DNA of 64,000 nt from Pseudomonas sp. 2FG (GTDB taxonomy: Bacteria; Pseudomonadota; Gammaproteobacteria; Pseudomonadales; Pseudomonadaceae), in assembly GCF_005502935.1 (NCBI RefSeq), contig NZ_SCMP01000002.1, forward strand, positions 1-64,000, given 5' to 3'. Shown in pieces: positions 18,486-27,412 of the stretch (position 1 is the stretch's first letter; every line of letters starts with the position of its first letter). The notes under the pieces are model-generated. The model was given only the letters and a program-made list of their open reading frames with translations. It was not told the DNA's origin and searched no databases. The translations under genes and the position numbers were made by a program.

Positions 18486-18901
18486 GCGTCCTCCTCGGGG
18501 ATCACCGCGATCACGTCGATCTCCATCAACCACTGCGGCTGGCCGAGGCCGCTGATCACCAGGCCGGTGGAGATGGGGAACACGCCCTTCAGCCACTTGC
18601 CGACTTCCTGGTAGACCGGCTCGCGGTAGCGCGGGTCGATCAGGTAGGTGGTGGTCTTGACGATGTGCGACAGGTCGCTGCCGGCCTCTTCCAGCAGTTG
18701 CTTGACGTTCTTCATGGCCTGCTCGGCCTGGGCACGCGGGTCGCCCAGGCCGACCAGGTTGCCCTCGAAATCGGTGCCGATCTGGCCGCGCACGTACACG
18801 GTGTTACCGGCACGCACGGCCTGGCACAGGTCGTTGTCGAGGCTCTGGTTCGGATAGGTGTCCTTGGTGTTGAACATGCGGATACGGGTATGAGTAGGCA
18901 T
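18482..18901 (-). CDS. Rid (RidA/YjgF/UK114) family protein lacking the key arginine
   Basis: 139-residue Rid-fold protein. Family landmarks are seen: VRAGNTVYVRGQIG, QAEQAMKNVKQLLEEAG, and the C-terminal ISGLGQPQWLMEIDVIAVI. In canonical RidA an arginine (position 105 in the E. coli/Salmonella protein) precedes the last strand and is needed for imine deaminase activity; here the aligned position reads STGLVISG without an Arg. It is therefore probably one of the Rid subgroups without that activity. The start ATG at 18901 is preferred because MPTHTRIRMFN begins the fold. It lies in an operon between the FMO and DUF1028 genes. Confidence 0.88.
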   Translation of the reverse strand: MPTHTRIRMFNTKDTYPNQSLDNDLCQAVRAGNTVYVRGQIGTDFEGNLVGLGDPRAQAEQAMKNVKQLLEEAGSDLSHIVKTTTYLIDPRYREPVYQEVGKWLKGVFPISTGLVISGLGQPQWLMEIDVIAVIPEEDA

Positions 18902-18973
18902 CAACGTGCTTCCATTAATCTGACTGTTTGAGCTGGCACATCGGGGCATGTGCCAGCGGGACTCTTCTTGCGC

Positions 18974-20293
18974 TCAGTCTTCTGCCTGGCGTTGCGCGGC
19001 ATCGCGATAGGCGAGGTAGGTGCGCTGCGTGGCGATATGGCCGGCAATGTGCTTGGCATCGTGCCAAACGCCCCAGATAAAGGTGGAGCCACGGCGCGAC
19101 AGCCACGGCAGGCCCAGGAAATAGACTCCGGGCTCGCTCGACACGCCGCGCTGATGCTGCGGCTTGCCCTTGGCGTCGAAGGCGTCGACCTGCAGCCAGC
19201 TGAAATCGACCGCATAGCCGGTGGCCCAGACGATCGAGCTGATGCCGGCCTCGGCCAGATCCAGCTCGAGAACCGGCTGGGTCACGCAGTCCGGATCCGG
19301 GAAGCTATGGCGGGCTTCGGGCTCCTCCGGCAGGTCGAGACCATTGCGGGCGATATAGGCATCGGCCGCATCCAGCAGCGCCAGATAGTTCTCGTCACCG
19401 CGCGCCAGATTGTCGGCCAGGTCCGCCTGGAAGGTCACCACGCCGTCGTCGAAGGACTTGGTCAAGCCGACCAGCGTCATGCCCTGATGGGCCAGGCCGC
19501 GGAAGTCGACCGTATGGCCGCCACGGGCGCCGCTGACGGCGATGGTGACATGCTCCTTGCCCGGCTGGGCGGCTTCCGCATCCCATTCGCCGAGCACGCC
19601 CAGCCACCAGCAGAAGTCACGGTTGCGATAGGCGCGCGGCGGACGGTCGTGCGGCCCGACCGAGAGGTAGACCTTCCTGCCGGCACGCTGCAGCTCGTCG
19701 GCGATCTGCACCCCCGAGGACCCGGCGCCCACCACCAGCACGGCCCCCTCGGGCAGCTGCTGCGGATTGCGATACTGGGCCGAGTGGATCTGGGTGAGCT
19801 TGTCATCTTTCGGCGCGACCGGCGGGATGATCGGACGCTGGAACGGCCCGGTGGCGGAGACCACGCGGTTGGCCAGGATCACGCCCTCGGAGGTTTCGAT
19901 GGTGAAGCCCGGCCGGTCGGCATTGCGCACCACCTTCTTCACTTCCACACCGGTGCGGATGGGCGCTTTGAATTTCTTGGCATAGGCCTCGAAATAAGCC
20001 GCAACCCGCTCTTTCGGGGCAAAGGCGTCGGGCTCGAGATCGTCGAACGCCAGACCCGGAAAACGATCGTGCCAGGCCGGGCCATTGGCCACCAGCGAAT
20101 CCCAGCGTCCCGTGCGCCAGGCTTCGGCGATCCGATTGCGCTCCAGGACCAGGTGGGGCACCCCGAGTTTGCTCAGGTGTTCGCTGATGGCCACGCCGGC
20201 CTGACCGGCGCCAACCACAAGCGTGTCGATTTCTGTTGTTTCAACTGTCACGCCTGTGTACTTCTGCAAGGCGGTTTGATTCAGGTCGGTCAT
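18974..20293 (-). CDS. Flavin-dependent monooxygenase (FMO/CzcO-like)
   Basis: 439-residue two-dinucleotide-binding flavoprotein. The FAD-binding GAGQAG lies near residue 28, the NADPH-binding GAGSSG near residue 188, and an ATGY motif near residue 360. Such enzymes oxygenate nitrogen, sulfur or carbonyl groups of small molecules. AGGAGG precedes the ATG. It is the first gene of the operon with Rid, DUF1028 and ArgE-like proteins, so it likely carries out the first oxidation of the compound. The substrate is unknown; N-oxygenation of an amine or guanidino group is a reasonable guess only. Confidence 0.88.
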   Translation of the reverse strand: MTDLNQTALQKYTGVTVETTEIDTLVVGAGQAGVAISEHLSKLGVPHLVLERNRIAEAWRTGRWDSLVANGPAWHDRFPGLAFDDLEPDAFAPKERVAAYFEAYAKKFKAPIRTGVEVKKVVRNADRPGFTIETSEGVILANRVVSATGPFQRPIIPPVAPKDDKLTQIHSAQYRNPQQLPEGAVLVVGAGSSGVQIADELQRAGRKVYLSVGPHDRPPRAYRNRDFCWWLGVLGEWDAEAAQPGKEHVTIAVSGARGGHTVDFRGLAHQGMTLVGLTKSFDDGVVTFQADLADNLARGDENYLALLDAADAYIARNGLDLPEEPEARHSFPDPDCVTQPVLELDLAEAGISSIVWATGYAVDFSWLQVDAFDAKGKPQHQRGVSSEPGVYFLGLPWLSRRGSTFIWGVWHDAKHIAGHIATQRTYLAYRDAAQRQAED

Positions 20294-20379
20294 GGCTTGC
20301 CTCCTCTGACTCCGAACATTGTTGTGCTACTGCTGCGGCTATCTGTGGGTGTTGGCCGCATTCTGTTCGGAGCCAGGGA

Positions 20380-20514
20380 TTCGCGAAATTATGATTTTTG
20401 TACTCGCTGGCTAGGAAAAAGCTGCCCGCACGGAAAGCGCGGAGCCCGCATGGCAGGAGGCTTTGGCTATAGGTTTTTTAGCTTCAGGCGCGACACATTA
20501 GATAATTTCGCGAA
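20380..20514. promoter_or_regulatory. Perfect 13-bp inverted repeat in the FMO upstream region
   Basis: TTCGCGAAATTAT at 20380-20392 and its exact reverse complement ATAATTTCGCGAA at 20502-20514 flank a 109-bp spacer. The region lies 87-221 bp upstream of the FMO start. It could be paired regulator operators or the ends of a small inserted element. No gene is visible in the 276-bp gap. Confidence 0.45.
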
Positions 20515-20569
20515 GACGGCAGCGCTCGCAGAATCGGCGTCACCGTCAGCGCGTTGTCGACGAAAGTGT

Positions 20570-21466
20570 TTATTCGCCGCCGACAGCGAAGTTCGGCAGG
20601 CTGTTGACCGGCTGCGCGAAGTCGAAGGGAATCGACTCCAGCGCCAGGCCGACGTTGCGCTGCACCACGAAGTGCAGGTGCGGGCCGCTGCTGTTGCCGG
20701 TATTGCCGGAGCGCGCCAGTGGTGTGCCGAGGTCGACGCGCTGACCTTCGCCGACCAGCACCGAGCCGCGCATCAGGTGCAGGTAGACGCCCATGGTGCC
20801 GTCGTCATGCAGGATGCGCACGTAGTTGCCGGAAGGGTTGTTGCCACGGCCGTGTTGAGCGTTCTCGGTTTTCACCACCACCCCCGCCCGCGCCGAGACT
20901 ATGGGCGTGCCTTCCGGCATGGCGATGTCGATGGCGTAACGGCCCTTCGGGGTGAAGTGGCTGTACTTGCCATTCGCCCCTTGGGTCATACGAAACGGCC
21001 CACCTCGCCAGGGCAATGGATAGTCGTAGAGCAACGGTTGCAAACGCGGATCGCCAAGGGCTGTACGCAGTTTTGGCGTGTAGCGCAGTGGCTTGTTCGG
21101 ATCGCGTGGGGCCAGCGTCGCCAGGCGAATCTTGCTACGCGCCGGTAGCACCCAACGGATTGGCTCGTCCGGGGCGCCCGCGGCGTTTTCCACACCCGAC
21201 AACCTCAGCTCCACCTCAACTGGCGCATACAGGTCATTGCGCACCAGCAAGGTTTCGCCGGCCGCGTGCTTCTTGGTTTCCAGCTTCACCTGCAGATCCA
21301 GACGCTCGACCATCCGCTCGCGAAAGACGAACACTTGCGCGCCGGCCGCGGCCTTGTCGGTGTAGGTGACCACGCCATTGGCATCGGTGTATTTGTAGAT
21401 GGTCAAGGCCGCAGCCGGATTGGCCGCGGCGAGCAGACCACAGAGAAGGAAGAGGCGCCCTAGCAT
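20570..21466 (-). CDS. M23-family peptidoglycan endopeptidase with DUF4124-like N-terminus
   Basis: 298-residue exported protein. A signal peptide ends near residue 20 (AAA), followed by a DUF4124-like segment (IYKYTDANGVVTYTDKA), a beta-rich middle domain, and a C-terminal LytM/M23 domain (about 165-280). Zinc ligands are seen as the His of the YSHFTPKGRYAIDIAMP region with its Asp, and HLHF near the end. The family cuts cell-wall cross-links in the periplasm or regulates amidases. It is a stand-alone gene divergent from nothing obvious; 188 bp separate it from phoU downstream on the other side. Confidence 0.87.
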   Translation of the reverse strand: MLGRLFLLCGLLAAANPAAALTIYKYTDANGVVTYTDKAAAGAQVFVFRERMVERLDLQVKLETKKHAAGETLLVRNDLYAPVEVELRLSGVENAAGAPDEPIRWVLPARSKIRLATLAPRDPNKPLRYTPKLRTALGDPRLQPLLYDYPLPWRGGPFRMTQGANGKYSHFTPKGRYAIDIAMPEGTPIVSARAGVVVKTENAQHGRGNNPSGNYVRILHDDGTMGVYLHLMRGSVLVGEGQRVDLGTPLARSGNTGNSSGPHLHFVVQRNVGLALESIPFDFAQPVNSLPNFAVGGE

Positions 21467-21654
21467 AACTGCAGAGTTCTTATGATTATGGGTGCCAGCA
21501 AGACTAGCAGCGCGCCTGGCCGCAGGCGAGCTACCGGCGGTCGGGCTGTGACGAAGCGCGCAGAGGCTGGGTGCAACCCGTCAAGTGCTCAGGACAGCGC
21601 CGCCCGGCCCTGTGCCGGACGGCGTAACCGCGCCCAAGGCTGGAACGCGAGGAC

Positions 21655-22395
21655 TCAGTGGCCTTCGGTTTTATCGGCGCTGCCCTGCACTTCTTCCTTC
21701 ATCCGCGCCAGGCCCAGGTGGCGCACGTCGGTGCCGCGCACCAGGTAGATCACCAGTTCGGCGATATTGCGGGCGTGGTCACCGATGCGCTCCAGCGAAC
21801 GCAGGGCCCAGATGATGTTAAGCACGCGGGAAATCGCCCGCGGGTCTTCCATCATGTAGGTCACCAACTCGCGCAGGGCGGTCTTGTACTCGCGGTCGAC
21901 GGTCTTGTCGTACTGCGCCACCGACAGCGCCAGGTCGGCATCGAAGCGGGCGAAGGCATCCAGCGCTTCCTGAACCATCTTGCGCACCTGCTCGCCGATA
22001 TGCCGCACCTCGACGTAGCCACGCGGCGCTTCGCCTTCCTCGCACAGGAGGATGGCGCGCTTGGCGATCTTGGTCGCTTCGTCGCCGATGCGCTCGAGGT
22101 CGATCACCGACTTGGAGATGCTGATGATCAGGCGCAGGTCGGATGCCGCCGGCTGACGGCGGGCGAGGATGCGGATGCATTCTTCGTCTATGTTGCGCTC
22201 CATCTGGTTGATCTGGTCATCGACCTCGCGCACCTGCTGGGCCAGCCCGGAGTCGGCGTCGATCAGCGCGGTCACCGCGTCGTTGACCTGCTTCTCCACC
22301 AGGCCGCCCATGGCCAGGAGGTGACTGCGCACTTCTTCCAGCTCGGCGTTGAACTGCTGGGAGATGTGATGAGTAAGGCTGTCTTTGCTGATCAT
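21655..22395 (-). CDS. phoU: Phosphate signalling protein PhoU
   Basis: 246-residue all-helical protein with two PhoU repeats (about 20-110 and 125-215), each with the metal-binding E-x3-D-x3-R pattern (for example DLERIGDEATKIA and LERIGDHARNIAEL). It links the PstSCAB transporter to PhoR, holding the kinase off when phosphate is plentiful. The start is ATG at 22395, with GGAG just upstream. It is the last gene of the pst operon on this strand, separated from pstB by a palindromic repeat. Confidence 0.97.
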   Translation of the reverse strand: MISKDSLTHHISQQFNAELEEVRSHLLAMGGLVEKQVNDAVTALIDADSGLAQQVREVDDQINQMERNIDEECIRILARRQPAASDLRLIISISKSVIDLERIGDEATKIAKRAILLCEEGEAPRGYVEVRHIGEQVRKMVQEALDAFARFDADLALSVAQYDKTVDREYKTALRELVTYMMEDPRAISRVLNIIWALRSLERIGDHARNIAELVIYLVRGTDVRHLGLARMKEEVQGSADKTEGH

Positions 22396-22418
22396 TTTCC
22401 GCTCCGCGAAAGCTTCAA

Positions 22419-22468
22419 GTAGGGTGCGCCGTGCGCACCGATTCAATGGTGCGCACAGCGCACCCTAC
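22419..22468. repeat. GTAGGGTGCGC palindromic repeat, copy 1
   Basis: Two 21-bp arms at 22419-22439 and 22448-22468 are near-perfect reverse complements (GTAGGGTGCGC... and ...GCGCACCCTAC) around an 8-bp loop. The same pair of arms occurs inside the MITE at 39337-39395. Here it sits between pstB and phoU, where the transcript would form a strong hairpin and could lower phoU expression. Confidence 0.7.
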
Positions 22469-22481
22469 AGAATCGGCGCTA

Positions 22482-23315
22482 CTAGCCGTAGCGACCTGTG
22501 ATGTAGTCCTCGGTCTGCTTCTTCGCCGGGTTGGTGAACAGCGTATCGGTATCACCGAACTCGATCAGTTTGCCCATGTACATAAACGCCGTGTAATCGG
22601 AAACCCGCGCCGCCTGCTGCATGTTGTGGGTGACGATGACGATGGTGTACTTGGATTTCAGCTCGTAGATCAGCTCTTCGACTTTCAGCGTCGAGATCGG
22701 GTCGAGCGCCGAGCAGGGTTCGTCCAGCAGCAGCACTTCCGGCGAGACGGCGATGGTGCGGGCGATCACCAGACGTTGCTGCTGACCACCGGAGAGGCCG
22801 AGCGCCGACTCGTGCAGGCGGTCTTTGACCTCGTCCCACAGCGCCCCGCCTTTGAGGGCCCACTCGACCGCTTCATCGAGCACGCGCTTCTGGTTGATGC
22901 CCTGGATGCGCAGGCCGTAGGCGACGTTCTCGTAGATGCTCTTGGGGAACGGGTTGGGCTTCTGGAACACCATGCCGACGCGCCGACGCAGTTCGGCCAC
23001 ATCCTCGCCTTTGCGATAGATGTTGCTGCCATCCAGATTGATCGCGCCGTCCACCCGGCAGCCGTCGACCAGGTCGTTCATGCGGTTGAAGCAGCGCAGC
23101 AGGGTCGACTTGCCGCAACCGGACGGGCCGATAAAGGCGGTGACGCGCTGCTTGGGGATATTCATCTTGACGTCGTAGAGCGCCTGCTTGTCGCCGTAGA
23201 ACAGGCTCAAGCCAGGCACTTCCAGGGTCACGGCTTCTTCGGCCAGTTGCAGATTCTGTTTGTCACGGCCGAGGGCAGAGATGTTGATGCCGTGGGGCTG
23301 GGCTTCATGCTGCAT
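22482..23315 (-). CDS. pstB: Phosphate ABC importer ATPase PstB
   Basis: 277-residue ATPase of the high-affinity phosphate transporter. Walker [10 protein letters not shown], signature LSGGQQQRL and Walker [13 protein letters not shown] are all present, with the H-loop in VTHNMQQA. The PstB-type insert [10 protein letters not shown] follows Walker A. The start at 23315 (MQHEAQ) is chosen because GGAG lies 7 bp before it; four codons further upstream are also in frame. It lies downstream of pstA in the same operon. Confidence 0.97.
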   Translation of the reverse strand: MQHEAQPHGINISALGRDKQNLQLAEEAVTLEVPGLSLFYGDKQALYDVKMNIPKQRVTAFIGPSGCGKSTLLRCFNRMNDLVDGCRVDGAINLDGSNIYRKGEDVAELRRRVGMVFQKPNPFPKSIYENVAYGLRIQGINQKRVLDEAVEWALKGGALWDEVKDRLHESALGLSGGQQQRLVIARTIAVSPEVLLLDEPCSALDPISTLKVEELIYELKSKYTIVIVTHNMQQAARVSDYTAFMYMGKLIEFGDTDTLFTNPAKKQTEDYITGRYG

Positions 23316-23390
23316 GGGAAACTCCATACGCTAACAATTCGTTCGTTGAGCCATCCCCTCTCGCCAGTGGCGAGAGGGGGCTTAAAGCAA

Positions 23391-25061
23391 TCAGTGATCC
23401 AGCGCCTTGTACTTCTCGCGCAGGTGGTTACGGATGGCCACGGCCGACAGGTTCAGCCCGGCGATCACCAGCACCAGCAACAGCGCGGTGGCGTACACCA
23501 ACGGCCGCGCGGCCTCGACGTTGGGGCTCTGGAAGCCGACGTCGTAGATATGGAAACCCAGGTGCATGATCTTCTGATCCAGGTGCAGGTACGGGTAGTT
23601 GCCATCCACCGGCAACGACGGCGCCAGCTTGACCACCCCGACCAGCATCAAGGGTGCGACTTCACCGGCGGCACGTGCCACGGCCAGGATCATGCCGGTC
23701 ATCATCGCCGGGCTGGCCATCGGCAGCACCACCTTCCACAGGGTCTCGGCCTTGGTTGCACCGAGCGCCAGGGAGCCTTCGCGCACCGCCCGCGGAATCC
23801 GCGCCAGACCTTCTTCGGTGGCGACTATCACCACCGGTACGGCGAGAATCGCCAGGGTCAGCGAGGCCCACAGCAGCCCCGGAGTACCGAAGGTCGGCGC
23901 CGGCAAGGCTTCCGGGAAGAACAGCTGATCGATCGAGCCGCCCAGCACATAGACGAAGAAGCCCAGGCCGAACACGCCGTAGACGATCGCCGGCACCCCG
24001 GCGAGGTTGTTTACCGCGATGCGGATCACCCGGGTCAGCGGGCCCTGGCGCGCATATTCACGCAGGTAGACCGCCGCCAGCACGCCGAACGGGGTGACCA
24101 TCACCGCCATGATCAGGGTCATCATCACGGTGCCGAAAATCGCCGGGAAGATGCCGCCTTCGGTGTTGGCTTCACGCGGGTCGTCGCTGAGGAACTCCCA
24201 CAGCTTGCCGAAGTACATGCCGAGCTTGGTGAACACCCCCATGGCGTTCGGCTGGTAGGCGTGAACGATCTTGCCCAGGCTGATTTCCAGCTCTTTGCCA
24301 TCGGCCTCTCGGACCACGATGCTGTCGCGATCGACCGCCTGGTGCAACTCGAGCAGCTTGCCTTCCAGCGCCTTGTATTGCGCATCGAATTCGGCGACCT
24401 CTGCGGCAATATCGGCCTGCGCAGCCGCATCCAACTTGCCATCGAGCTCCAGCTTGCGGCTCTTCAGCCGCAGGCGTTCGAGCTCATGGTTGATCGCGCC
24501 GATGTCTTTCTTCTCGAGCTGACTGAGTTCCTTGGCCAGACCGACGACGCGGGCAATGCGCTCCTGCAGCGTCGGCCAGCCGGCCTCGCCTTCGGCAATG
24601 ACCTTGCCCTGTTCCTTGACGCTGACCAGGTAGCCGTAGAAGTTGCCCCACTCGCGGCGCTCCAGGGTCATCAGCTCGGCCGGCTGGGTCTGCCCCACCA
24701 GCCACTCGCCGACCACCCAGGTGAAGTCGCTGCCGTACAGATCGCGGTTGCCGACCTTGATCAGCTCGCGGGTCATGAACTCCGGGCCCTGCTCCGGCAC
24801 CGGCAGGCCGGCCCCTTGCAGGCGGGCGCGCGGTACTTCTTCGGCCTGCACCAGCTCGCCGATCAGGCTATGCACCGCCTGCCCCGGCACTTCATAACGC
24901 GCCTGCAGCAGGTCCGCCGGCCAGAAATGGCCGAGGCCGCGCACGGCGATCACCAGCAACAAGCCCAGGGTCATGATCACCGCGATCGATACCGCACCAC
25001 CGCTCAGCCAGACACCCGGTGAACCGCTCTTGATCCAGTTTTTTAGAGAATTCTGTTTCAC
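23391..25061 (-). CDS. pstA: Phosphate ABC importer permease PstA (long form)
   Basis: 556-residue inner-membrane permease, much longer than E. coli PstA (about 296) but typical for Pseudomonas. After a first helix (about 20-42) comes a long extra domain with coiled-coil-like charged segments (about 150-245). The permease core with about five helices follows (about 270-545), including the EAA loop GATKAETLWKVVLPMASPAM. It lies 14 bp after pstC. The role of the extra domain is unknown. Confidence 0.95.
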   Translation of the reverse strand: MKQNSLKNWIKSGSPGVWLSGGAVSIAVIMTLGLLLVIAVRGLGHFWPADLLQARYEVPGQAVHSLIGELVQAEEVPRARLQGAGLPVPEQGPEFMTRELIKVGNRDLYGSDFTWVVGEWLVGQTQPAELMTLERREWGNFYGYLVSVKEQGKVIAEGEAGWPTLQERIARVVGLAKELSQLEKKDIGAINHELERLRLKSRKLELDGKLDAAAQADIAAEVAEFDAQYKALEGKLLELHQAVDRDSIVVREADGKELEISLGKIVHAYQPNAMGVFTKLGMYFGKLWEFLSDDPREANTEGGIFPAIFGTVMMTLIMAVMVTPFGVLAAVYLREYARQGPLTRVIRIAVNNLAGVPAIVYGVFGLGFFVYVLGGSIDQLFFPEALPAPTFGTPGLLWASLTLAILAVPVVIVATEEGLARIPRAVREGSLALGATKAETLWKVVLPMASPAMMTGMILAVARAAGEVAPLMLVGVVKLAPSLPVDGNYPYLHLDQKIMHLGFHIYDVGFQSPNVEAARPLVYATALLLVLVIAGLNLSAVAIRNHLREKYKALDH

Positions 25062-25075
25062 GGAGTTCTACCTTC

Positions 25076-27361
25076 TTAGAGCGCTGCGTATTTCTTGCGC
25101 AGGCGCTGACGGATCAGTTCGGCCAGGGTGTTCATCACGAAGGTGAACATCAGCAACACCAGCGCGGAGAGGAACAGCACGCGGTAATGGCTGCCGCCTA
25201 CTTCGGACTCGGGCATTTCCACCGCCACGTTCGCGGCCAGGGTGCGCATGCCTTCGAACAGGTTCATCTCCATGACCGGGGTGTTGCCGGTGGCCATCAG
25301 CACTATCATGGTCTCGCCGACGGCGCGGCCCATGCCGATCATCAAGGCCGAGAAGATCCCCGGGCTGGCGGTCAGGATCACCACTCGCGTCATGGTCTGC
25401 CACGGCGTCGCACCGAGCGCCAGGGAGCCCAGGGTCAGGCTGCGCGGCACACTGAACACGGCGTCTTCGGCAATCGAATAGATGTTCGGGATCACCGCAA
25501 AACCCATCGCCAGGCCGACGATCAGGGCGTTGCGCTGGTCATAGGTGATGCCCAGGTCATTGGAAATCCACAGGCGCATGTCGCCGGCGAAGAACCAGTT
25601 TTCCATGTGCGGGCTCATGCCCAGCGCCAGCGCGCCGACCAGCAGCACCACCGGAATCAGGGTCAAGGCTTCCCAACCTTCAGGGACTCGCAGGCGGATC
25701 GACTCCGGCAGCCGACTCCACAGCCAACCGGCCAGCAATATGCCGATGGGGGTCAGCAACAGCAGGCTGAAGATCCCCGGCAGATGGCCTTCGACATAGG
25801 GCGCCAGGAACAGGCCGGCGAAGAAGCCGAGAATCACCGTCGGCATCGCTTCCATCAGCTCGATCACCGGCTTGACCTTACGGCGCATGCGCGGCGCCAT
25901 GAAATAGGCGGTGTAGATCGCCGCGGCAATCGCCAGCGGTGCGGCCAGGAGCATGGCGTAGAAGGCCGCTTTAAGCGTGCCGTAGGTCAGCGGCGCCAAG
26001 CTCAGCTTGGGCTCGAACTCGGTGTTGGCGGCCGTCGATTGCCAGATGTACTTGGGTTCGTCGTAACTCTCGTACCAGACCTTGCCCCACAGCGCACTGA
26101 AGGAGACTTCCGGGTGCGGGTTGCTCAAGGTCAGCGGGTGCAAGCTGTTGCCGGCCTCGACCAACACCCGGTTGGCCCGTGGCGACAGGGCCAACATGCC
26201 AGCGCCGTCGACGACCGGCTCGATCAACAAGGTGCGCTGGGCGGTGCTGTGGAACACCCCCAGCTTGCCGCTGGCGTCCAGCGCGACGAAGCCTTTGCGG
26301 CGTTCTTCGGCATTGATCTGGATGATCGGCGCAGTGCCCTGCTGGAAGTCGCGAATGTGCTTGAAACGCGGCTCGCCATCCGGATCACGGGCCATGAACC
26401 ACTGGGCGATGCCGCCTTTGGAGTTACCGATGATCAACGAAATGCCACCGAGCAACTGAGTGCTGGCGGTGACTTCGGTGTCGGCATCGTCCAACAGCTT
26501 GTAGCGGCCGTTCAACGAACGCTGCTGCAGGCTGTAGACATCCGCCTGCGCCCGGCCATTGAGGACATACAGCCACTGCTGACGCGGGTCGATGTACAGC
26601 GCCTTGATCGGCTCGGCGATCTGCGGCAGGACGATGCGTTCTTCCGCCAGCGTGGTCTCGCCGGTGAGCATGTTCTCTTCCTGCACCAGCGACAGCAGGT
26701 GCAGTTCAGTACCGGTGGAGCCGACCAACAACAGGGTGTCGTCATTCACGCCGAGGCTGACATGCTCCAGCGCCCGGCCCTGCGGGTCCAGGCTCAGCGG
26801 CGCCTGGCCGTAGGGGTAATCGATCTGCGGACTGATGGTTTTCTGGTTGTCCGGGTAGGTCACTTTGTAAACGTGCTTGAACGCCAATGCCTGACCATTC
26901 GACAAGCCCAGCACGACCAAGTTAGTGCCTGGCTGGTCCTGGCCCAGCGAGACCACTTGGCTACCGGCCGGTAGCGGCAAGCTGACGCGTTTGAGTTCTG
27001 CACCGGTTTTCGCGGCAAAGAACAGCACCTCGCCCTTGGCGGACACCCGCATGGCGACCTGGTTTTGCTCTTCGATGGTGAGCAGCAGCGGCTTGCCGGC
27101 GTCCTGCAACCAGGCTGGGCTCTGCACTTTCTTGGCCGTCAGCTCGGCACCCTGGAACAGTGGCAGCACCACCAAAGCGAGGTAGAAGAAAATCAGCGTG
27201 ATCGCGCCGAGCACGGCGAGGCCGCCGATCAGCACGTACCAACGGGTCAGGCGATCTTTAAGCGCACGCAGGCGGCGCTTGCGCTTGAGTTCGGGCGTAT
27301 TGAAATCAATCCGCACCGGAGGGGGATTAGCAGTCATGGTGGAGTTGGCCAAATCGTTCAT
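25076..27361 (-). CDS. pstC: Phosphate ABC importer permease PstC (long form)
   Basis: 761-residue inner-membrane permease, again with a large insertion relative to E. coli PstC (about 319). Helix 1 is near 35-65, followed by a periplasmic beta-propeller-like region of about 370 residues, then the permease helices (about 460-755) with the EAA loop LGATPWQTMTRVVILTASPG. The start is uncertain: ATG at 27361 is used, and ATG at 27337 (MTANPP) is possible. A Pho box and a -10-like TAGGGT place transcription start at or next to 27361. It is separated from pstS by a terminator. Confidence 0.93.
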   Translation of the reverse strand: MNDLANSTMTANPPPVRIDFNTPELKRKRRLRALKDRLTRWYVLIGGLAVLGAITLIFFYLALVVLPLFQGAELTAKKVQSPAWLQDAGKPLLLTIEEQNQVAMRVSAKGEVLFFAAKTGAELKRVSLPLPAGSQVVSLGQDQPGTNLVVLGLSNGQALAFKHVYKVTYPDNQKTISPQIDYPYGQAPLSLDPQGRALEHVSLGVNDDTLLLVGSTGTELHLLSLVQEENMLTGETTLAEERIVLPQIAEPIKALYIDPRQQWLYVLNGRAQADVYSLQQRSLNGRYKLLDDADTEVTASTQLLGGISLIIGNSKGGIAQWFMARDPDGEPRFKHIRDFQQGTAPIIQINAEERRKGFVALDASGKLGVFHSTAQRTLLIEPVVDGAGMLALSPRANRVLVEAGNSLHPLTLSNPHPEVSFSALWGKVWYESYDEPKYIWQSTAANTEFEPKLSLAPLTYGTLKAAFYAMLLAAPLAIAAAIYTAYFMAPRMRRKVKPVIELMEAMPTVILGFFAGLFLAPYVEGHLPGIFSLLLLTPIGILLAGWLWSRLPESIRLRVPEGWEALTLIPVVLLVGALALGMSPHMENWFFAGDMRLWISNDLGITYDQRNALIVGLAMGFAVIPNIYSIAEDAVFSVPRSLTLGSLALGATPWQTMTRVVILTASPGIFSALMIGMGRAVGETMIVLMATGNTPVMEMNLFEGMRTLAANVAVEMPESEVGGSHYRVLFLSALVLLMFTFVMNTLAELIRQRLRKKYAAL

Positions 27362-27383
27362 GCGCACACCCTAGCGGCTCTGT

Positions 27384-27412
27384 ATGACAGAAACATGACA
27401 ACGCAGTGACGC
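27384..27412 (-). promoter_or_regulatory. Pho box upstream of pstC
   Basis: On the minus strand the 7-mers GCGTCAC, TTGTCAT and CTGTCAT are spaced by exactly 4 bp, a near-ideal PhoB operator. TAGGGT at 27373-27368 lies 10 bp after the last repeat, the usual distance of a -10 element in PhoB-dependent promoters. Confidence 0.8.

Noticed and set aside
18950..21148. 732-codon plus-strand open frame
   Set aside because: Antisense to the FMO and M23 genes and crosses their intergenic region; no family features.
22431..25022. 863-codon open frame on the plus strand across pstB and pstA
   Set aside because: Antisense shadow of pstBA, rich in His, Gln and Arg and without recognisable domains.
25187..26974. 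595-codon plus-strand open frame
   Set aside because: Antisense shadow of pstC.
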